Of a stretch of DNA of 64,000 nucleotides, positions 39,083 to 47,108 are shown piece after piece. The DNA comes from Kitasatospora cathayae. GTDB taxonomy: Bacteria > Actinomycetota > Actinomycetes > Streptomycetales > Streptomycetaceae. The stretch lies in contig NZ_CP115451.1 of the NCBI RefSeq assembly GCF_027627435.1, positions 1 through 64,000 on the forward strand, written 5' to 3'. The notes beneath the pieces are model-generated. The model was not told the origin of the DNA, made no database searches, and was given only the letters and a program-made list of their open reading frames with translations. The position numbers and the translations under genes were made by a program. Each line of letters begins with the position of its first letter. The stretch's first letter is position 1.

Positions 39083-42009
39083 CAGGCGTTCACCGCCTCG
39101 CGGGCCGGCGCGGCGGCGGCCGCGCGGATCTGGTCGGCGCGGGCGCGCAGCGCCTGGACGGCTTCGAGACGCTGGACGAGCAGGTGGAGGGCGGTGTTGC
39201 GGCGGGCCTGCTCGACGGCCTCGTTGGCGGCTGCCCGGGCTGCGTGGCGGGTGGGGTGGCGGTGGGCGGAGCGCATCGCGGCGTCGTGGGCCATCTCGGC
39301 CTCGGCGTCGGCCAGCGGGGATCGGGCCAGGAGTACGAGGGCGCTGGCCCGGTACTCGGCGGCGGCGTTCTGGGCGGTGAGCAGGTCGGACGCGCGGATG
39401 CCGGACAGGTCGGTGCCGACGGGCCGGTTCCGGAGCATCTCGGCGCGCAGCTCGCCCCGGACATGGGCGACAAGGGCGTTGACGTCCTCCCGGTCGGCGA
39501 GGTCGGCGGAGCCAGCGAGCGCGAGGTCCACGCACTCGCGAATCGCGGTGCGGGTGGCCCGCACGTTCCAGCATCCGGCGCACAGGCCGGCCGCGTTCTC
39601 GGTGCCGCAGTCCTCGCACGGCAGGGCCTGGCGGGCGGCCTCGGCGGCCTTGGCCTGCGCCTCGCGGACCGCGCGGCGGGTTGTGGCCTCGGCGCGCTGC
39701 TGCTCGGCCCGCTGACGGGCTGCCACCTGCTGCTCGGCGCGCAGCATCGCGTGCCGGTGCAGCTGCTGGTCGATCACGGAGCGGCGCTCGGCGTCGGTGG
39801 TGGCGTCCGGCAGCTGGGCGACCGCCTCGCGGACGAGGGCCTGGCGGGTGGAGCGGCGGTCGGTGATCCGCTGCTCGCAGATCGTGCAGGCGGTGCCGGT
39901 GTCCAGCCGGATGCCGTCGTCGCAGGCCAGGTGGGCGCACTCGCGGCGCTGCGGCAGGCCCTTGGCGAGCAGCCAGCCGAGGGGGTCGGTGATCAGCGCG
40001 CTGCCGTCCTGGTCGCGCAGCCGGAACGTCAGCCGGTCCGCCAGCGCGGCGTGGGCGTTCCCGCTGCCGGTCCAGGCGCCGATCCGGTCCAGCTCGGCCC
40101 GTACGGCGGCCACGATCCGCCGCCGCAACCAGGCCCGGTCTAGCCGCGCCCACAGGCACTCCACCGGGGCCAGCACCTGGACCAGGTCCTGCGGCGGCTG
40201 CGGCACCGCCGCCCGGCGACGGCTCTGCCGGGCCGAGACCGCCTGCTCCTGGTCGTGCTCCTGGTCGTGGTCGTGGTGGGTGATGACGTGGGGGTTGGGC
40301 TTGTCCCCGCGCAGCGGGCCACCCGCACCACCGCTGACCGTCAGCGGGGCACCGGCCGGGGCAGCCGAGGCGGGACGGGCGTGCTCCTCGCGCGCACCCG
40401 CGCGCTCCGGCCGACGGTGGGTCACCCCAACGGCGGCTTCGCCGGAAAAGCCACCATCCACAGCAACTTCACCCACTACGTCAGCCACAGGAGAGTGAGA
40501 GGTGTGAATGGGGGTCGTATCGTCCAGGTCTGAAACTTCGGCCTCGACAGCCTCCTTCGTATCGCTGACCTGCGGCTTCTGCTCAGTCACAGGGGCCCCA
40601 ACCGGGGGGGTCGTGACGTCCAGGCCGCTGACGGAACCAGGAGCGGTCTTCCTGGCGGCCTCCCGGTGCACCGAAGCAGCCTGCTCCGCCGGTACGGCCC
40701 GGTGCGCGGCCGCCACCGCGGGCAGCATGAGCCGCGACCGCGACAGCAGGCCGCTCGCCCCACGGCGCGGCCGCTCCACCAGCCCGGCCTCCGCCAGCCG
40801 CGCCAGCACAGGCACCGCCCCGGCCGGTGCGCAGCCCAGCATCCGCGCCAGGGTCACCGCCGGCCGACCGATCTCGGTGTCCACCTTCCCCCCGCACAAC
40901 CGCACCCGCCCGTGCTCGTTCGCGTCCAGTACCAGCAGCAGCGCCCCCAGCCGGTCCGTGGCGGCCCCCCGACCAGTCCGCCCGGCCAGCGGCCCGCCCT
41001 CGGTCACCCGGCCATCCCGGTGCGCCCAGCCCGGCGCGAACAGCGCCTCGACCAGGCCGTGCAGCACCGCGAACTCCTTCTTCGTCAGGTTCAGCGAATG
41101 CCCCGCGACCCCCTGGGCCGCCAACAGCGCGCTGACCCGGCACTCCAGCGCCTGGTCATCGTCGCCGTCGCCCTTGAAGGTCTCCACCGAGACTGCCCCG
41201 CTGGCACGCAGCTGGCGCACCACGGCCTTCATCCGGCCTGCGGACAGCCCCAGCCACCGGCCGAGCTCCGCCTTGCGGATCACCACCGAGCCGGTCTCCT
41301 TCGGCGTGCGCGACATCAGTACCACCGCTGCCAGCCGCACCGGATCTGGAGCACCGGCCAGGCCCGGCTCGGCCAGCAGCGCCCGTACCGCGCTCCGCAG
41401 CCGCGACCGCATCACCTCCGTCAACGTCAACGGCGCCAACACCGGACGCGACCCCGACGCCGGCTCCGACGGCCCGGGCGCCGACTCGACCGGCGCGGCG
41501 GACCGCCGACCGGGAACCACCGGACCGGCTTCCTCGGCCGCGGCCTCCCAGACCCGGTCGACCTCAGCCAGGTCGGACTCGGGCCAGTCCTGGCCGTACT
41601 CGTCGTCGTACGGCTCCTCGACCGGCGCCTCCCACAACGAGACGTCATCCACCTGCCCGGCCGGGCTGACGAACATCGTCTCCGCCGCGTCCGGGAGCGG
41701 GCACTCCTCCCACGACCCGGCGGACCGCTGGCCGGGAACCACCGGCACGTCCGGAATCCCATGGTTCGGACCCGATCGTGTGACACCCAGAGCCTCACCC
41801 GGACGAGTGATGTGCGTCACATTGTCGACAGCGCGCGCGGTGGGTTCGACAACCGGTCCGTGAACCGGTCCCTGGACGAATGCCAAGGCAGCACGGGGGG
41901 AGGAGAGATCTCCCCCCTCCCCCCCGGCATCGTCCGAGCTCAAACCGGGGACACCACCGTCGGCGGCGGGGACACCACGAGACTGGAAAGGCCCATTGAC
42001 CTGCGGCAA
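39082..42009 (-). CDS. Large helix-turn-helix replication-type protein
   Basis: 975 residues. After an acidic, low-complexity N-terminus (1-190), residues about 195-290 contain a winged helix (LRSAVRALLAEPGLAGAPDP, KAELGRWLGLSAGRMKAVVR) and a second one follows (VTLARMLGCAPAGAVPVLAR). A His/Asp-rich linker (HVITHHDHDQEHDQEQ) precedes the C-terminal part with DPLGWLLAKGLPQRRECAHL, CTICEQ and CEDCGTENAAGLCAGCW, probable zinc knuckles, and then long charged helices. The overlap with dciA and proximity to dnaB suggest an initiator or helicase-recruiting role like DnaA/RepA. Family not firmly identified. Confidence 0.75.
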   Translation of the reverse strand: MPQVNGPFQSRGVPAADGGVPGLSSDDAGGEGGDLSSPRAALAFVQGPVHGPVVEPTARAVDNVTHITRPGEALGVTRSGPNHGIPDVPVVPGQRSAGSWEECPLPDAAETMFVSPAGQVDDVSLWEAPVEEPYDDEYGQDWPESDLAEVDRVWEAAAEEAGPVVPGRRSAAPVESAPGPSEPASGSRPVLAPLTLTEVMRSRLRSAVRALLAEPGLAGAPDPVRLAAVVLMSRTPKETGSVVIRKAELGRWLGLSAGRMKAVVRQLRASGAVSVETFKGDGDDDQALECRVSALLAAQGVAGHSLNLTKKEFAVLHGLVEALFAPGWAHRDGRVTEGGPLAGRTGRGAATDRLGALLLVLDANEHGRVRLCGGKVDTEIGRPAVTLARMLGCAPAGAVPVLARLAEAGLVERPRRGASGLLSRSRLMLPAVAAAHRAVPAEQAASVHREAARKTAPGSVSGLDVTTPPVGAPVTEQKPQVSDTKEAVEAEVSDLDDTTPIHTSHSPVADVVGEVAVDGGFSGEAAVGVTHRRPERAGAREEHARPASAAPAGAPLTVSGGAGGPLRGDKPNPHVITHHDHDQEHDQEQAVSARQSRRRAAVPQPPQDLVQVLAPVECLWARLDRAWLRRRIVAAVRAELDRIGAWTGSGNAHAALADRLTFRLRDQDGSALITDPLGWLLAKGLPQRRECAHLACDDGIRLDTGTACTICEQRITDRRSTRQALVREAVAQLPDATTDAERRSVIDQQLHRHAMLRAEQQVAARQRAEQQRAEATTRRAVREAQAKAAEAARQALPCEDCGTENAAGLCAGCWNVRATRTAIRECVDLALAGSADLADREDVNALVAHVRGELRAEMLRNRPVGTDLSGIRASDLLTAQNAAAEYRASALVLLARSPLADAEAEMAHDAAMRSAHRHPTRHAARAAANEAVEQARRNTALHLLVQRLEAVQALRARADQIRAAAAAPAREAVNA

Positions 42010-42504
42010 AATGGCAGACGCCTCCTACTTGGACCTGCGTGTGCAGGTAGGTGGACGCGCCCCGCGAGAGCGGGACACGTGAGCGGACCCCTCGGGGACC
42101 GCGAAGGCCGGCCCCTCACGGGACCGGACAAAGCCCCCTCACAGGGGCGGAACTGGATCGGCGACCTCCTCTCGTGGGCGGATGTGGATCTGGTTTGCAG
42201 CCGAGGCCCCGGCAAGGGCCCCGACTGCGGGTACTGCGACCGGCCTTGGATGACCGGTGGTGGTGCTTGGTTCTGGTGAACCGGTAGTGCCGCTGGTGTT
42301 CGGTTGGAAGCCGATCCCCCAGCAACCCGCTCGACGGTTTGGAAGCCCGAGAGCGGGGTGAAGCAGGTGCCGCGGTCTGGGGTGGAAAGTCCCGGAGCGG
42401 CTGGGCGGAGCAGGACCCGTGGAAAGGTCAGGTCCCGCCGACAACGGCTAGGTCACCGCGCACCCCCGTACGGGGGCAGCGGGCCTGCCGCACACAACGA
42501 CGAC

Positions 42505-42560
42505 GGCACCCCGCCGGAGCGAGACCCGGGACTTCCCGGTCGACTCCACGGCGGGGTGCC
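42505..42560. terminator. Stem-loop
   Basis: GGCACCCCGCCG (42505-42516) pairs perfectly with CGGCGGGGTGCC (42549-42560); a smaller inner dyad lies around CCCGGGACTTCCCGG. It should isolate the replication block from the regulator operon to its right. Confidence 0.7.
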
Positions 42561-42661
42561 GCGCGTATGAGGGGGTGCCACTGCGGGTACCCTGCATCAC
42601 GTCACCACCCTTTACGTGGCTGACCGGGACGGGCCCCTGGCCGGGCGCCGATCCACTTGAA

Positions 42662-42691
42662 CGCCGTCCGGACCCTCGGGTCCGGGCGGCG
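42662..42691. terminator. Stem-loop after the GGCT-like gene
   Basis: CCGGACCC (42668-42675) and GGGTCCGG (42678-42685) with nearly complementary outer bases form a compact hairpin about 70 bases after the stop at 42762. Confidence 0.7.
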
Positions 42692-42761
42692 AAGTCGTTT
42701 TGGATCACTGTCGAGGCCAGACTACCCCGAGGAGTAGCCACGAGTTCGCCGTGGCGATTCG

Positions 42762-43568
42762 TCATGCTGATGCCGCGTTCATTGCCCCAAAGTCCTCTCG
42801 TGCTGCGACTCGGAGAGCTTCCAGGACTGCCTGCGTTGTCCAGTGGCCAGCTGCGCCGGGCCGGGTGGCGAGGTAGTGGGCAGAGCGCTCCAGAGACCAG
42901 CCGTGAGCTTCGGCGAGGCCAGTAGCGAAGTTCGCCAAGTAGGCGACGGAAGGGGCGCTAAGTTCGGCGTCAGCGAGGTGCCAGGGAGCGGTGAATGTGA
43001 AGACAGGGATGCCTTCGATTCCTCCGGGACAGACCAAGGTCTCGTACCGGCCTGGGCCGAGCTGGTCGCGGCCAGCGGCGAGCGCCTGGGTGAGGTCGAG
43101 ATCTGCCCCGGGTTCCCGGTGCATCTCCTGGGCGGCGATGTCCGAGAACTGCTGCTCGGTGACGAGGTAGGCCCGAGCGGGCATCTCGCTGGCTTGGGCG
43201 GGATCGTAGAAGCCCATGCCGCCGGTCCAGACCAACGATTGTCCCGCGAAGTAGAGCAGGCCGGGCAGTAGTACTGGGGCCTGCTGCTCCGGCAGCCGGC
43301 GGTCACGGCAACCCGGGTAGGTCCGGGCCCCGCCGGGCGGGCGGCCACCGGCGATGTAGTACTTCAGCCGGTCGGCGTGCATGTTCGACCCGTACGCCGC
43401 ATACCAGACCAGACCTTTGGTGCCCGCATTGTCAGCCAGAGGCTCCGCTCGGCGGGCGTGGGTGGCTGGTGGCGCGGACACAGTCTGAGCGTCGCTGCTG
43501 ATGGCCTGTCGGGCGCTATCCATCTGGTGCGACGGTAGCTGCTGGTAGACCTTGTTGTAAGCGGCCAT
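42762..43568 (-). CDS. Gamma-glutamylcyclotransferase-fold protein
   Basis: 268 residues. After a variable 50-residue start comes LVWYAAYGSNMHADRLKYYI, containing the YGSNM loop that binds gamma-glutamyl substrates in the GGCT/BtrG fold, followed by the barrel (WTGGMGFYDPAQASEMPARA, YLVTEQQFSDIAAQEMHRE). Many Streptomyces homologues carry the misleading label histone deacetylase. The substrate is unknown; similar proteins remove gamma-glutamyl groups in antibiotic or glutathione metabolism. The ATG overlaps the stop of the GntR regulator, so the two form one operon. Confidence 0.8.
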   Translation of the reverse strand: MAAYNKVYQQLPSHQMDSARQAISSDAQTVSAPPATHARRAEPLADNAGTKGLVWYAAYGSNMHADRLKYYIAGGRPPGGARTYPGCRDRRLPEQQAPVLLPGLLYFAGQSLVWTGGMGFYDPAQASEMPARAYLVTEQQFSDIAAQEMHREPGADLDLTQALAAGRDQLGPGRYETLVCPGGIEGIPVFTFTAPWHLADAELSAPSVAYLANFATGLAEAHGWSLERSAHYLATRPGAAGHWTTQAVLEALRVAAREDFGAMNAASA

Positions 43569-44326
43569 CAGACCTCCATTTCGTACACGATCAGGTGGCG
43601 GTCGCCGGGGGCAATGGTGACCATGGCGCGGACCGGGGCCGTGGCTCCGTACCCGATGCGGACATGTTGGATCACGGGGGTGCCCACCGGGAGTTGGAGA
43701 ATGTCGGTTTCCTCGGGCGTGGGCATCCGCGTGCTGATCTCATCGCGGACGCTGGTCTGGGGATGGCCGATGTGGCGTAGCACGCCGCCGGGGACCGACA
43801 GTTCCCGGTCTTCGTCCAGCAGCGTTCCCCGGGCGATCGTGCCGGGGAAGTAGCTGGTGGAGAGCTGGAACGGTTCGTCGTCGACCCAGCGGACGCGGGC
43901 TCGCTTGACGACCTCGTCGCCGGACATGATCCGCAGCCACTCTGCGATCTGCGGTTCAGCCGGCTCCACGGTCTTGACGATCGTCTCGCGGGGCTCGCGG
44001 CCAGCGTCCTTGATCGCAATGGCCCAGTCGTCCAGTGCGTGGGAATCGCGGCGGCGGCCACGCTCGAACTCGGACAGATTCCAGGTGATGCGCCGGATGG
44101 CTCGTACCCGGCGACGACCGCCCTGTTCACCGATGACGAGGCCCTCGGTCTTGAGGATGTCCACTCCTGCGGTCGCCGTCTTCGGGGAGACGTTGAACCT
44201 GGCCGCGAGCTCACGGCCGGTAGGCAGTACCTGGCCAGGGCGCAGCGCGCCGGAGCGGATCTGCTCGCGGAGAGCGTCGGCGATGCCCCGGGCAGTGCCC
44301 CGGCTCGTCTGATCTGTCGCAGTCAT
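43568..44326 (-). CDS. GntR-family regulator with UTRA domain
   Basis: 252 residues from ATG 44326 (GTG 44332 two codons earlier). Winged helix at about 10-75 (GIADALREQIRSGALRPGQV, ELAARFNVSPKTATAGVDIL, GGRRRVRAI) and UTRA ligand domain in the rest (WVDDEPFQLSTSYFPGTIAR, PTPEETDILQLPVGTPVIQH, VRIGYGATAPVRAMVTIAPG). Plasmid GntR/UTRA regulators such as KorSA and TraR control transfer genes. A cluster of GTACC sites begins directly upstream and extends towards the transfer operon at 44797, so the divergent transfer genes may be its targets. Confidence 0.9.
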   Translation of the reverse strand: MTATDQTSRGTARGIADALREQIRSGALRPGQVLPTGRELAARFNVSPKTATAGVDILKTEGLVIGEQGGRRRVRAIRRITWNLSEFERGRRRDSHALDDWAIAIKDAGREPRETIVKTVEPAEPQIAEWLRIMSGDEVVKRARVRWVDDEPFQLSTSYFPGTIARGTLLDEDRELSVPGGVLRHIGHPQTSVRDEISTRMPTPEETDILQLPVGTPVIQHVRIGYGATAPVRAMVTIAPGDRHLIVYEMEV

Positions 44327-44330
44327 GGAC

Positions 44331-44560
44331 ACAAGGTACCTGATGATCCGTGACTTTAGTACCTAACTCGCTCGACTTGGATGCGTTCAGGCAGCGGCGA
44401 TGCCACCTTGTCACCCTTGCGGCGAAGACTTTGGTGCCGAGCCAGAAAACTTGAGTACCAAAGCGCTTGACGAGTAGTCACCAACCTGCGTACGGTTCTC
44501 AACGTCACCGAGACTTAGGTACCAAAGTTTGGGTCTTTGGTGGCACATGAGTACCACCGG
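44331..44560. promoter_or_regulatory. Cluster of GTACC operator-like sites
   Basis: Sites of consensus ACTTNNGTACCWAA: 44353-44367 (ACTTTAGTACCTAAC), 44450-44464 (ACTTGAGTACCAAAG) and 44513-44527 (ACTTAGGTACCAAAG). Related: AAGGTACCTGATG at 44333-44345, GACTTTGGTGCC at 44429-44440 and ATGAGTACCACC at 44548-44559. They lie between the GntR regulator and the first transfer gene. A GntR-family dimer bound to several of these would repress both directions. Confidence 0.75.
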
Positions 44561-44796
44561 CAAAACAGCGGTTGTCACCCGCCTTCGGGCGGTGGCGGTC
44601 ACTTCGGTGACAAGGGGTCGATGCCCTAGCTCCCCCACGTCGGACAGCTGTACCGAATAGCAACACCGAACGACCTTTGAGCAGTGCTGCTGCACTGCCT
44701 GTCCGCCAGGACCCCCGGCAACGGGCCAGCCCTGGCGGGCGGAGAGAGCAGCAACCTCTCCCCTCTTCCCCCTCGACCTTCCCCGGGAGGCATCAG

Positions 44797-45330
44797 ATGT
44801 CGACTTACCGCGCCCGCTCCCGCCGCACCTACGGCTGCGAGCCGATTCAGCTCAGCAAGCTCAACCCGGCCGACATCAACATGTGCCCCGGCGTCCAGCT
44901 CTCCATCGTCTGCCGTGAGTGCCACAGCTGGCACCGCGTCGTCGGTAAGACCGACCTCAAGGTGATCCAGCACGGACGCGACAACGGGGAGCGTTGCCCC
45001 GGCGGCAACCGGCAGGTCCAAGCCGACCTCACCCCGGAGCGCTGGTTCGCCAACCTCCGGCGCCAGGAGCTGGACGCGCTGCCGGCGGAGACGCGCCGCG
45101 CGGCCCGCCAGCACTACAAGCCACTGCCCGCCGTGCCCGGCCCGGTCCACCTCATGGCCACCCCCCGGCCGGCCGTCGAGCACACGGCGAGCGAGCGCAC
45201 CGAGCAGTGGAAGAAGCTGCAGCCCGCCGTCAAGGACACGAACGACCGGCGGGCGGATCCGCTCAGCGGCGCCATCGGCCCGATCCGCGGCATCGAGGCC
45301 CCGAGGACCACGCTGCGTCCCGCCGCCTGA
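44797..45330 (+). CDS. Hypothetical protein with zinc-ribbon motif, first gene of the transfer cluster
   Basis: 177 residues from ATG 44797 with GGGAGG 7 bases upstream. The basic start (MSTYRARSRRTYGCEPIQLS) is followed by LSIVCRECHSWHRVVGKTDL, a Cys/His group, and GERCPGGNRQV, together a possible zinc site. The C-terminal half is Pro/Arg-rich and flexible. Possibly nucleic-acid binding. It lies downstream of the GTACC array and upstream of a very strong hairpin. No named family. Confidence 0.7.
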   Translation: MSTYRARSRRTYGCEPIQLSKLNPADINMCPGVQLSIVCRECHSWHRVVGKTDLKVIQHGRDNGERCPGGNRQVQADLTPERWFANLRRQELDALPAETRRAARQHYKPLPAVPGPVHLMATPRPAVEHTASERTEQWKKLQPAVKDTNDRRADPLSGAIGPIRGIEAPRTTLRPAA

Positions 45331-45348
45331 TCCATCGCCAGCACGAAC

Positions 45349-45400
45349 TGCCACGGCCGTCGCCCACCCCAGCACCACGGGGTGGGCGACGGCCGTGGCA
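45349..45400. terminator. Very strong stem-loop (22-bp perfect stem)
   Basis: Arms 45349-45370 and 45379-45400 pair perfectly around the loop AGCACCAC. It follows the stop at 45330 by 19 bases. A similar sequence with small changes recurs after the next gene (45877-45926), so the hairpin was duplicated with its gene. Confidence 0.9.
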
Positions 45401-45448
45401 CGCCCGTACAGCAACCACCGCAGCGACACCGACCACGAGGAGATCGCG

Positions 45449-45856
45449 ATGCCCGACACCCCCAGCCAGACGGTCGCCGAGGTCTACACCTGGTACTCGA
45501 CCGTCCTGCGGGACCTGGTGCAGGACCTCATGGACGAGGCCGGCCTGGACACCGCCAGCGACACCGTCGACGACCTGTGCGGAGACCTGTGGCTGCACGC
45601 GGCGGAGCTCGCCTGCACCGGCCGCTCCTTCACCGAGCTCCTGGACACGCTGGACGTCAACGCTGAGATCCTCGTGGGCCGCCTCCACAACCGGCCGCCG
45701 GTGACTGCAACGGGCCGGCTCGACACCGCCGCCGACCCGACCGACGTCGCCGAGATCGCGACCGACGCGGTGGACCGCACCGACCATGGGCCGCTCCCCC
45801 GCCCCCGGAGCCGGTGGGTCCTCGCGCACCTGAGCACGCTGCATTCCGCCGCCTGA
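45449..45856 (+). CDS. Small protein, degenerate sigma-region-2-like
   Basis: 135 residues from ATG 45449 (GAGGAG 6 bases upstream). VAEVYTWYSTVLRDLVQDLM, DTVDDLCGDLWLHAAELAC and FTELLDTLDVNAEILVGRLH follow the helix pattern of the next gene product and of ECF sigma region 2, but without the basic residues that contact DNA. There is no region 4. It probably shares ancestry with the 46030 protein and may bind a partner rather than promoter DNA; this is inference from pattern. Confidence 0.6.
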   Translation: MPDTPSQTVAEVYTWYSTVLRDLVQDLMDEAGLDTASDTVDDLCGDLWLHAAELACTGRSFTELLDTLDVNAEILVGRLHNRPPVTATGRLDTAADPTDVAEIATDAVDRTDHGPLPRPRSRWVLAHLSTLHSAA

Positions 45857-45876
45857 CCCACCAACAGCACGAACGA

Positions 45877-45926
45877 CCACGGCCGTCGCCCGACCCCGAG
45901 CACTACGGGGTGGGCGGCGGCCGTGG
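45877..45926. terminator. Stem-loop, second copy of the 45349 element
   Basis: CCACGGCCGTCGCCC.. (45877-45897) pairs with 45907-45926 with a few mismatches around a 9-base loop. The loop (GAGCACTAC) resembles that of the first copy. Confidence 0.8.
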
Positions 45927-45954
45927 CTGCTCGTACAGCAGCCAGAACGCAGAT

Positions 45955-45985
45955 GACGGCCCCGGGATTGCGCCCCGGGGCCGTC
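45955..45985. terminator. Stem-loop (12-bp perfect stem)
   Basis: GACGGCCCCGGG (45955-45966) and CCCGGGGCCGTC (45974-45985) pair perfectly around ATTGCGC. With 45877-45926 it makes a double hairpin in front of the gene at 46030. Confidence 0.8.
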
Positions 45986-46029
45986 GCCGGTCGCACCACC
46001 CAACCCGTAGAAGACGAGAGGACACGACC

Positions 46030-46470
46030 GTGACCACCATGATGGCACTCTCCGTCGACACCACCCAGGTGAGCAGCGGCACCATCGACGACCTCTACAC
46101 CCGCTACTCCTGCCGGCTCCTCGCGGCCGCGACCGAGCGGCTCGCCGCCATCAGCCCCTCCGCCGTCGAGCTCGACGAGGACGTCACCCAGGACGTGTGG
46201 ACGCACGCCGTCGAGTACGGCCTGCCCGACGGCATGCGCGGCCTCGACGCCCTCCTGTTCCTCCTCGACCACATGGTCGCCCGCGCCAGCCGCCAGCGAC
46301 GCGAGCACACGGCCGGCATCGCCCGCCCCGCCCGCCGCACCGCCGACCCCATCGACCTCGACGCGCTCGCCGACACCATCCGCGTTGCCCCGGCACCGGC
46401 CCGCCCGCTCTGCCCGGCCACGGCGAGCCGCGCGTTCGACGGCCTCCGCGACCTGCCGTTGGCCGGGTGA
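46030..46470 (+). CDS. Small protein resembling ECF sigma region 2
   Basis: 146 residues from GTG 46030. IDDLYTRYSCRLLAAATERL, VELDEDVTQDVWTHAVEYGL and LDALLFLLDHMVARASRQRR have the order and spacing of ECF sigma region 2 (helix, EDVxQxxxxxA, then WLxxxxxNxxxxxxRR). There is no region 4 helix-turn-helix after it; the tail is Ala/Pro-rich. It could be a truncated sigma factor, an anti-activator or a core-polymerase binder used to control transfer genes. The resemblance is by eye and needs a profile search. Confidence 0.6.
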   Translation: MTTMMALSVDTTQVSSGTIDDLYTRYSCRLLAAATERLAAISPSAVELDEDVTQDVWTHAVEYGLPDGMRGLDALLFLLDHMVARASRQRREHTAGIARPARRTADPIDLDALADTIRVAPAPARPLCPATASRAFDGLRDLPLAG

Positions 46471-46475
46471 TCGCG

Positions 46476-46607
46476 ATGAGCCTCTCCGACAACGCCGCCG
46501 AGCTCCAGCGTCAGATCGCCGCCCAGCAGGCCGCCTTGGAGGCGCAGCGCGCCGCCGAGCGGCAGCTCGCCGAGCAGCTGCGCCAGCAGCAGGGAAGTGG
46601 GCAGTGA
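46476..46607 (+). CDS. Micro-protein, Gln/Ala-rich helix
   Basis: 43 residues from ATG 46476 (GTG 46467, overlapping the previous stop, is possible). A single long helix (AAELQRQIAAQQAALEAQRA), amphipathic and heptad-like. It is part of a run of four very short genes with touching ends. No function known. Confidence 0.55.
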   Translation: MSLSDNAAELQRQIAAQQAALEAQRAAERQLAEQLRQQQGSGQ

Positions 46608-46717
46608 CCCGCACCGACCCCACCGCCTGCCGCTCGTACGGCGGCAGTAACGGCAAGGGCAGCAAGCCCGCCGACCCGAACCCGCCGATCACCTCGAAGA
46701 AGGGCGGTGGCCGGTGA
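46604..46717 (+). CDS. Micro-protein, Gly/Lys/Pro-rich
   Basis: 37 residues from GTG 46604 overlapping the stop of the gene before (GTGA), with AGGGA in front. It reads TRTDPTACRSYGGSNGKGSK and ends TSKKGGGR; disordered and basic. Its stop overlaps the GTG of the next gene. Confidence 0.55.
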   Translation: MTRTDPTACRSYGGSNGKGSKPADPNPPITSKKGGGR

Positions 46718-46830
46718 GCAGCCCCGAGGACCAGGCCCGGACGAAGCGGCAGATGGACGAACTGTTGCGCCGGGCCCGCGAGATGCACCAGCGCGCGCAG
46801 GCCGAGAAGGCCGGCGGACAGCAGCAGTAG
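46714..46830 (+). CDS. Micro-protein, charged helix
   Basis: 38 residues from GTG 46714 (overlap GTGA). QARTKRQMDELLRRAREMHQ forms a basic amphipathic helix ending in QQQ. Coupled to its neighbours; unknown function. Confidence 0.55.
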   Translation: MSSPEDQARTKRQMDELLRRAREMHQRAQAEKAGGQQQ

Positions 46831-46865
46831 CCAGCACCCAGCGACGACACGAGAAGGGACCGCCC

Positions 46866-46997
46866 GTGAGGACGACCGAGGAGTACGACGCCTGGCAGGC
46901 CGGGCTGGAGCAGATGCACCGCGACTACGAGGAGGCCGACCAGGCCGAGTACGCGGCCTACACGGACGAGCTCGACGCCCGCGACGCCCAGTCCTGA
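46866..46997 (+). CDS. Micro-protein, acidic/aromatic helix
   Basis: 43 residues from GTG 46866 with GAAGGGA upstream. EEYDAWQAGLEQMHRDYEEA and DQAEYAAYTDELDARDAQS are strongly acidic with regularly spaced Tyr. Could pair with the basic micro-protein before it; speculative. Followed by the first 77-bp repeat. Confidence 0.6.
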   Translation: MRTTEEYDAWQAGLEQMHRDYEEADQAEYAAYTDELDARDAQS

Positions 46998-47010
46998 CCG
47001 CATCGGTCGG

Positions 47011-47087
47011 TGTCGTTCGCCGCCGCGCCCCGCCCCCACCAGCACGGGAGCGGGGCGCGGCGGTGTTCGACGGTGCCCGACGCACCG
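47011..47087 (+). repeat. 77-bp intergenic direct repeat, copy 1
   Basis: Identical base for base to 47253-47329. Contains a 13-bp perfect stem (CGCCGCGCCCCGC at 47021-47033 with GCGGGGCGCGGCG at 47050-47062). It flanks, with copy 2, the single small gene at 47109. Confidence 0.95.
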
Positions 47088-47108
47088 TGCTCACAGAAAG
47101 GGGCCGTG

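Larger units (their letters stand above)
42010..42761. other. Leader and structured region upstream of the HTH gene
   Basis: No gene supported. 42030-42055 can form a small hairpin (CCTGC gtgt GCAGG). From 42325 to 42480 several stems are possible: CCCGCTC with GAGCGGG (about 42328-42358), GGACC with GGTCC (about 42412-42437) and the perfect CCCCCGTACGGGGG (about 42464). Two terminator-like hairpins at 42505-42560 and 42662-42691 end the minus-strand gene at 42762. Confidence 0.45.

Noticed and set aside
42325..42480. RNase P RNA because of the word GGTGGAAAGTCCCGG
   Set aside because: Only a few bases resemble the RNase P core; the remaining conserved elements and expected length of about 400 bases are absent.
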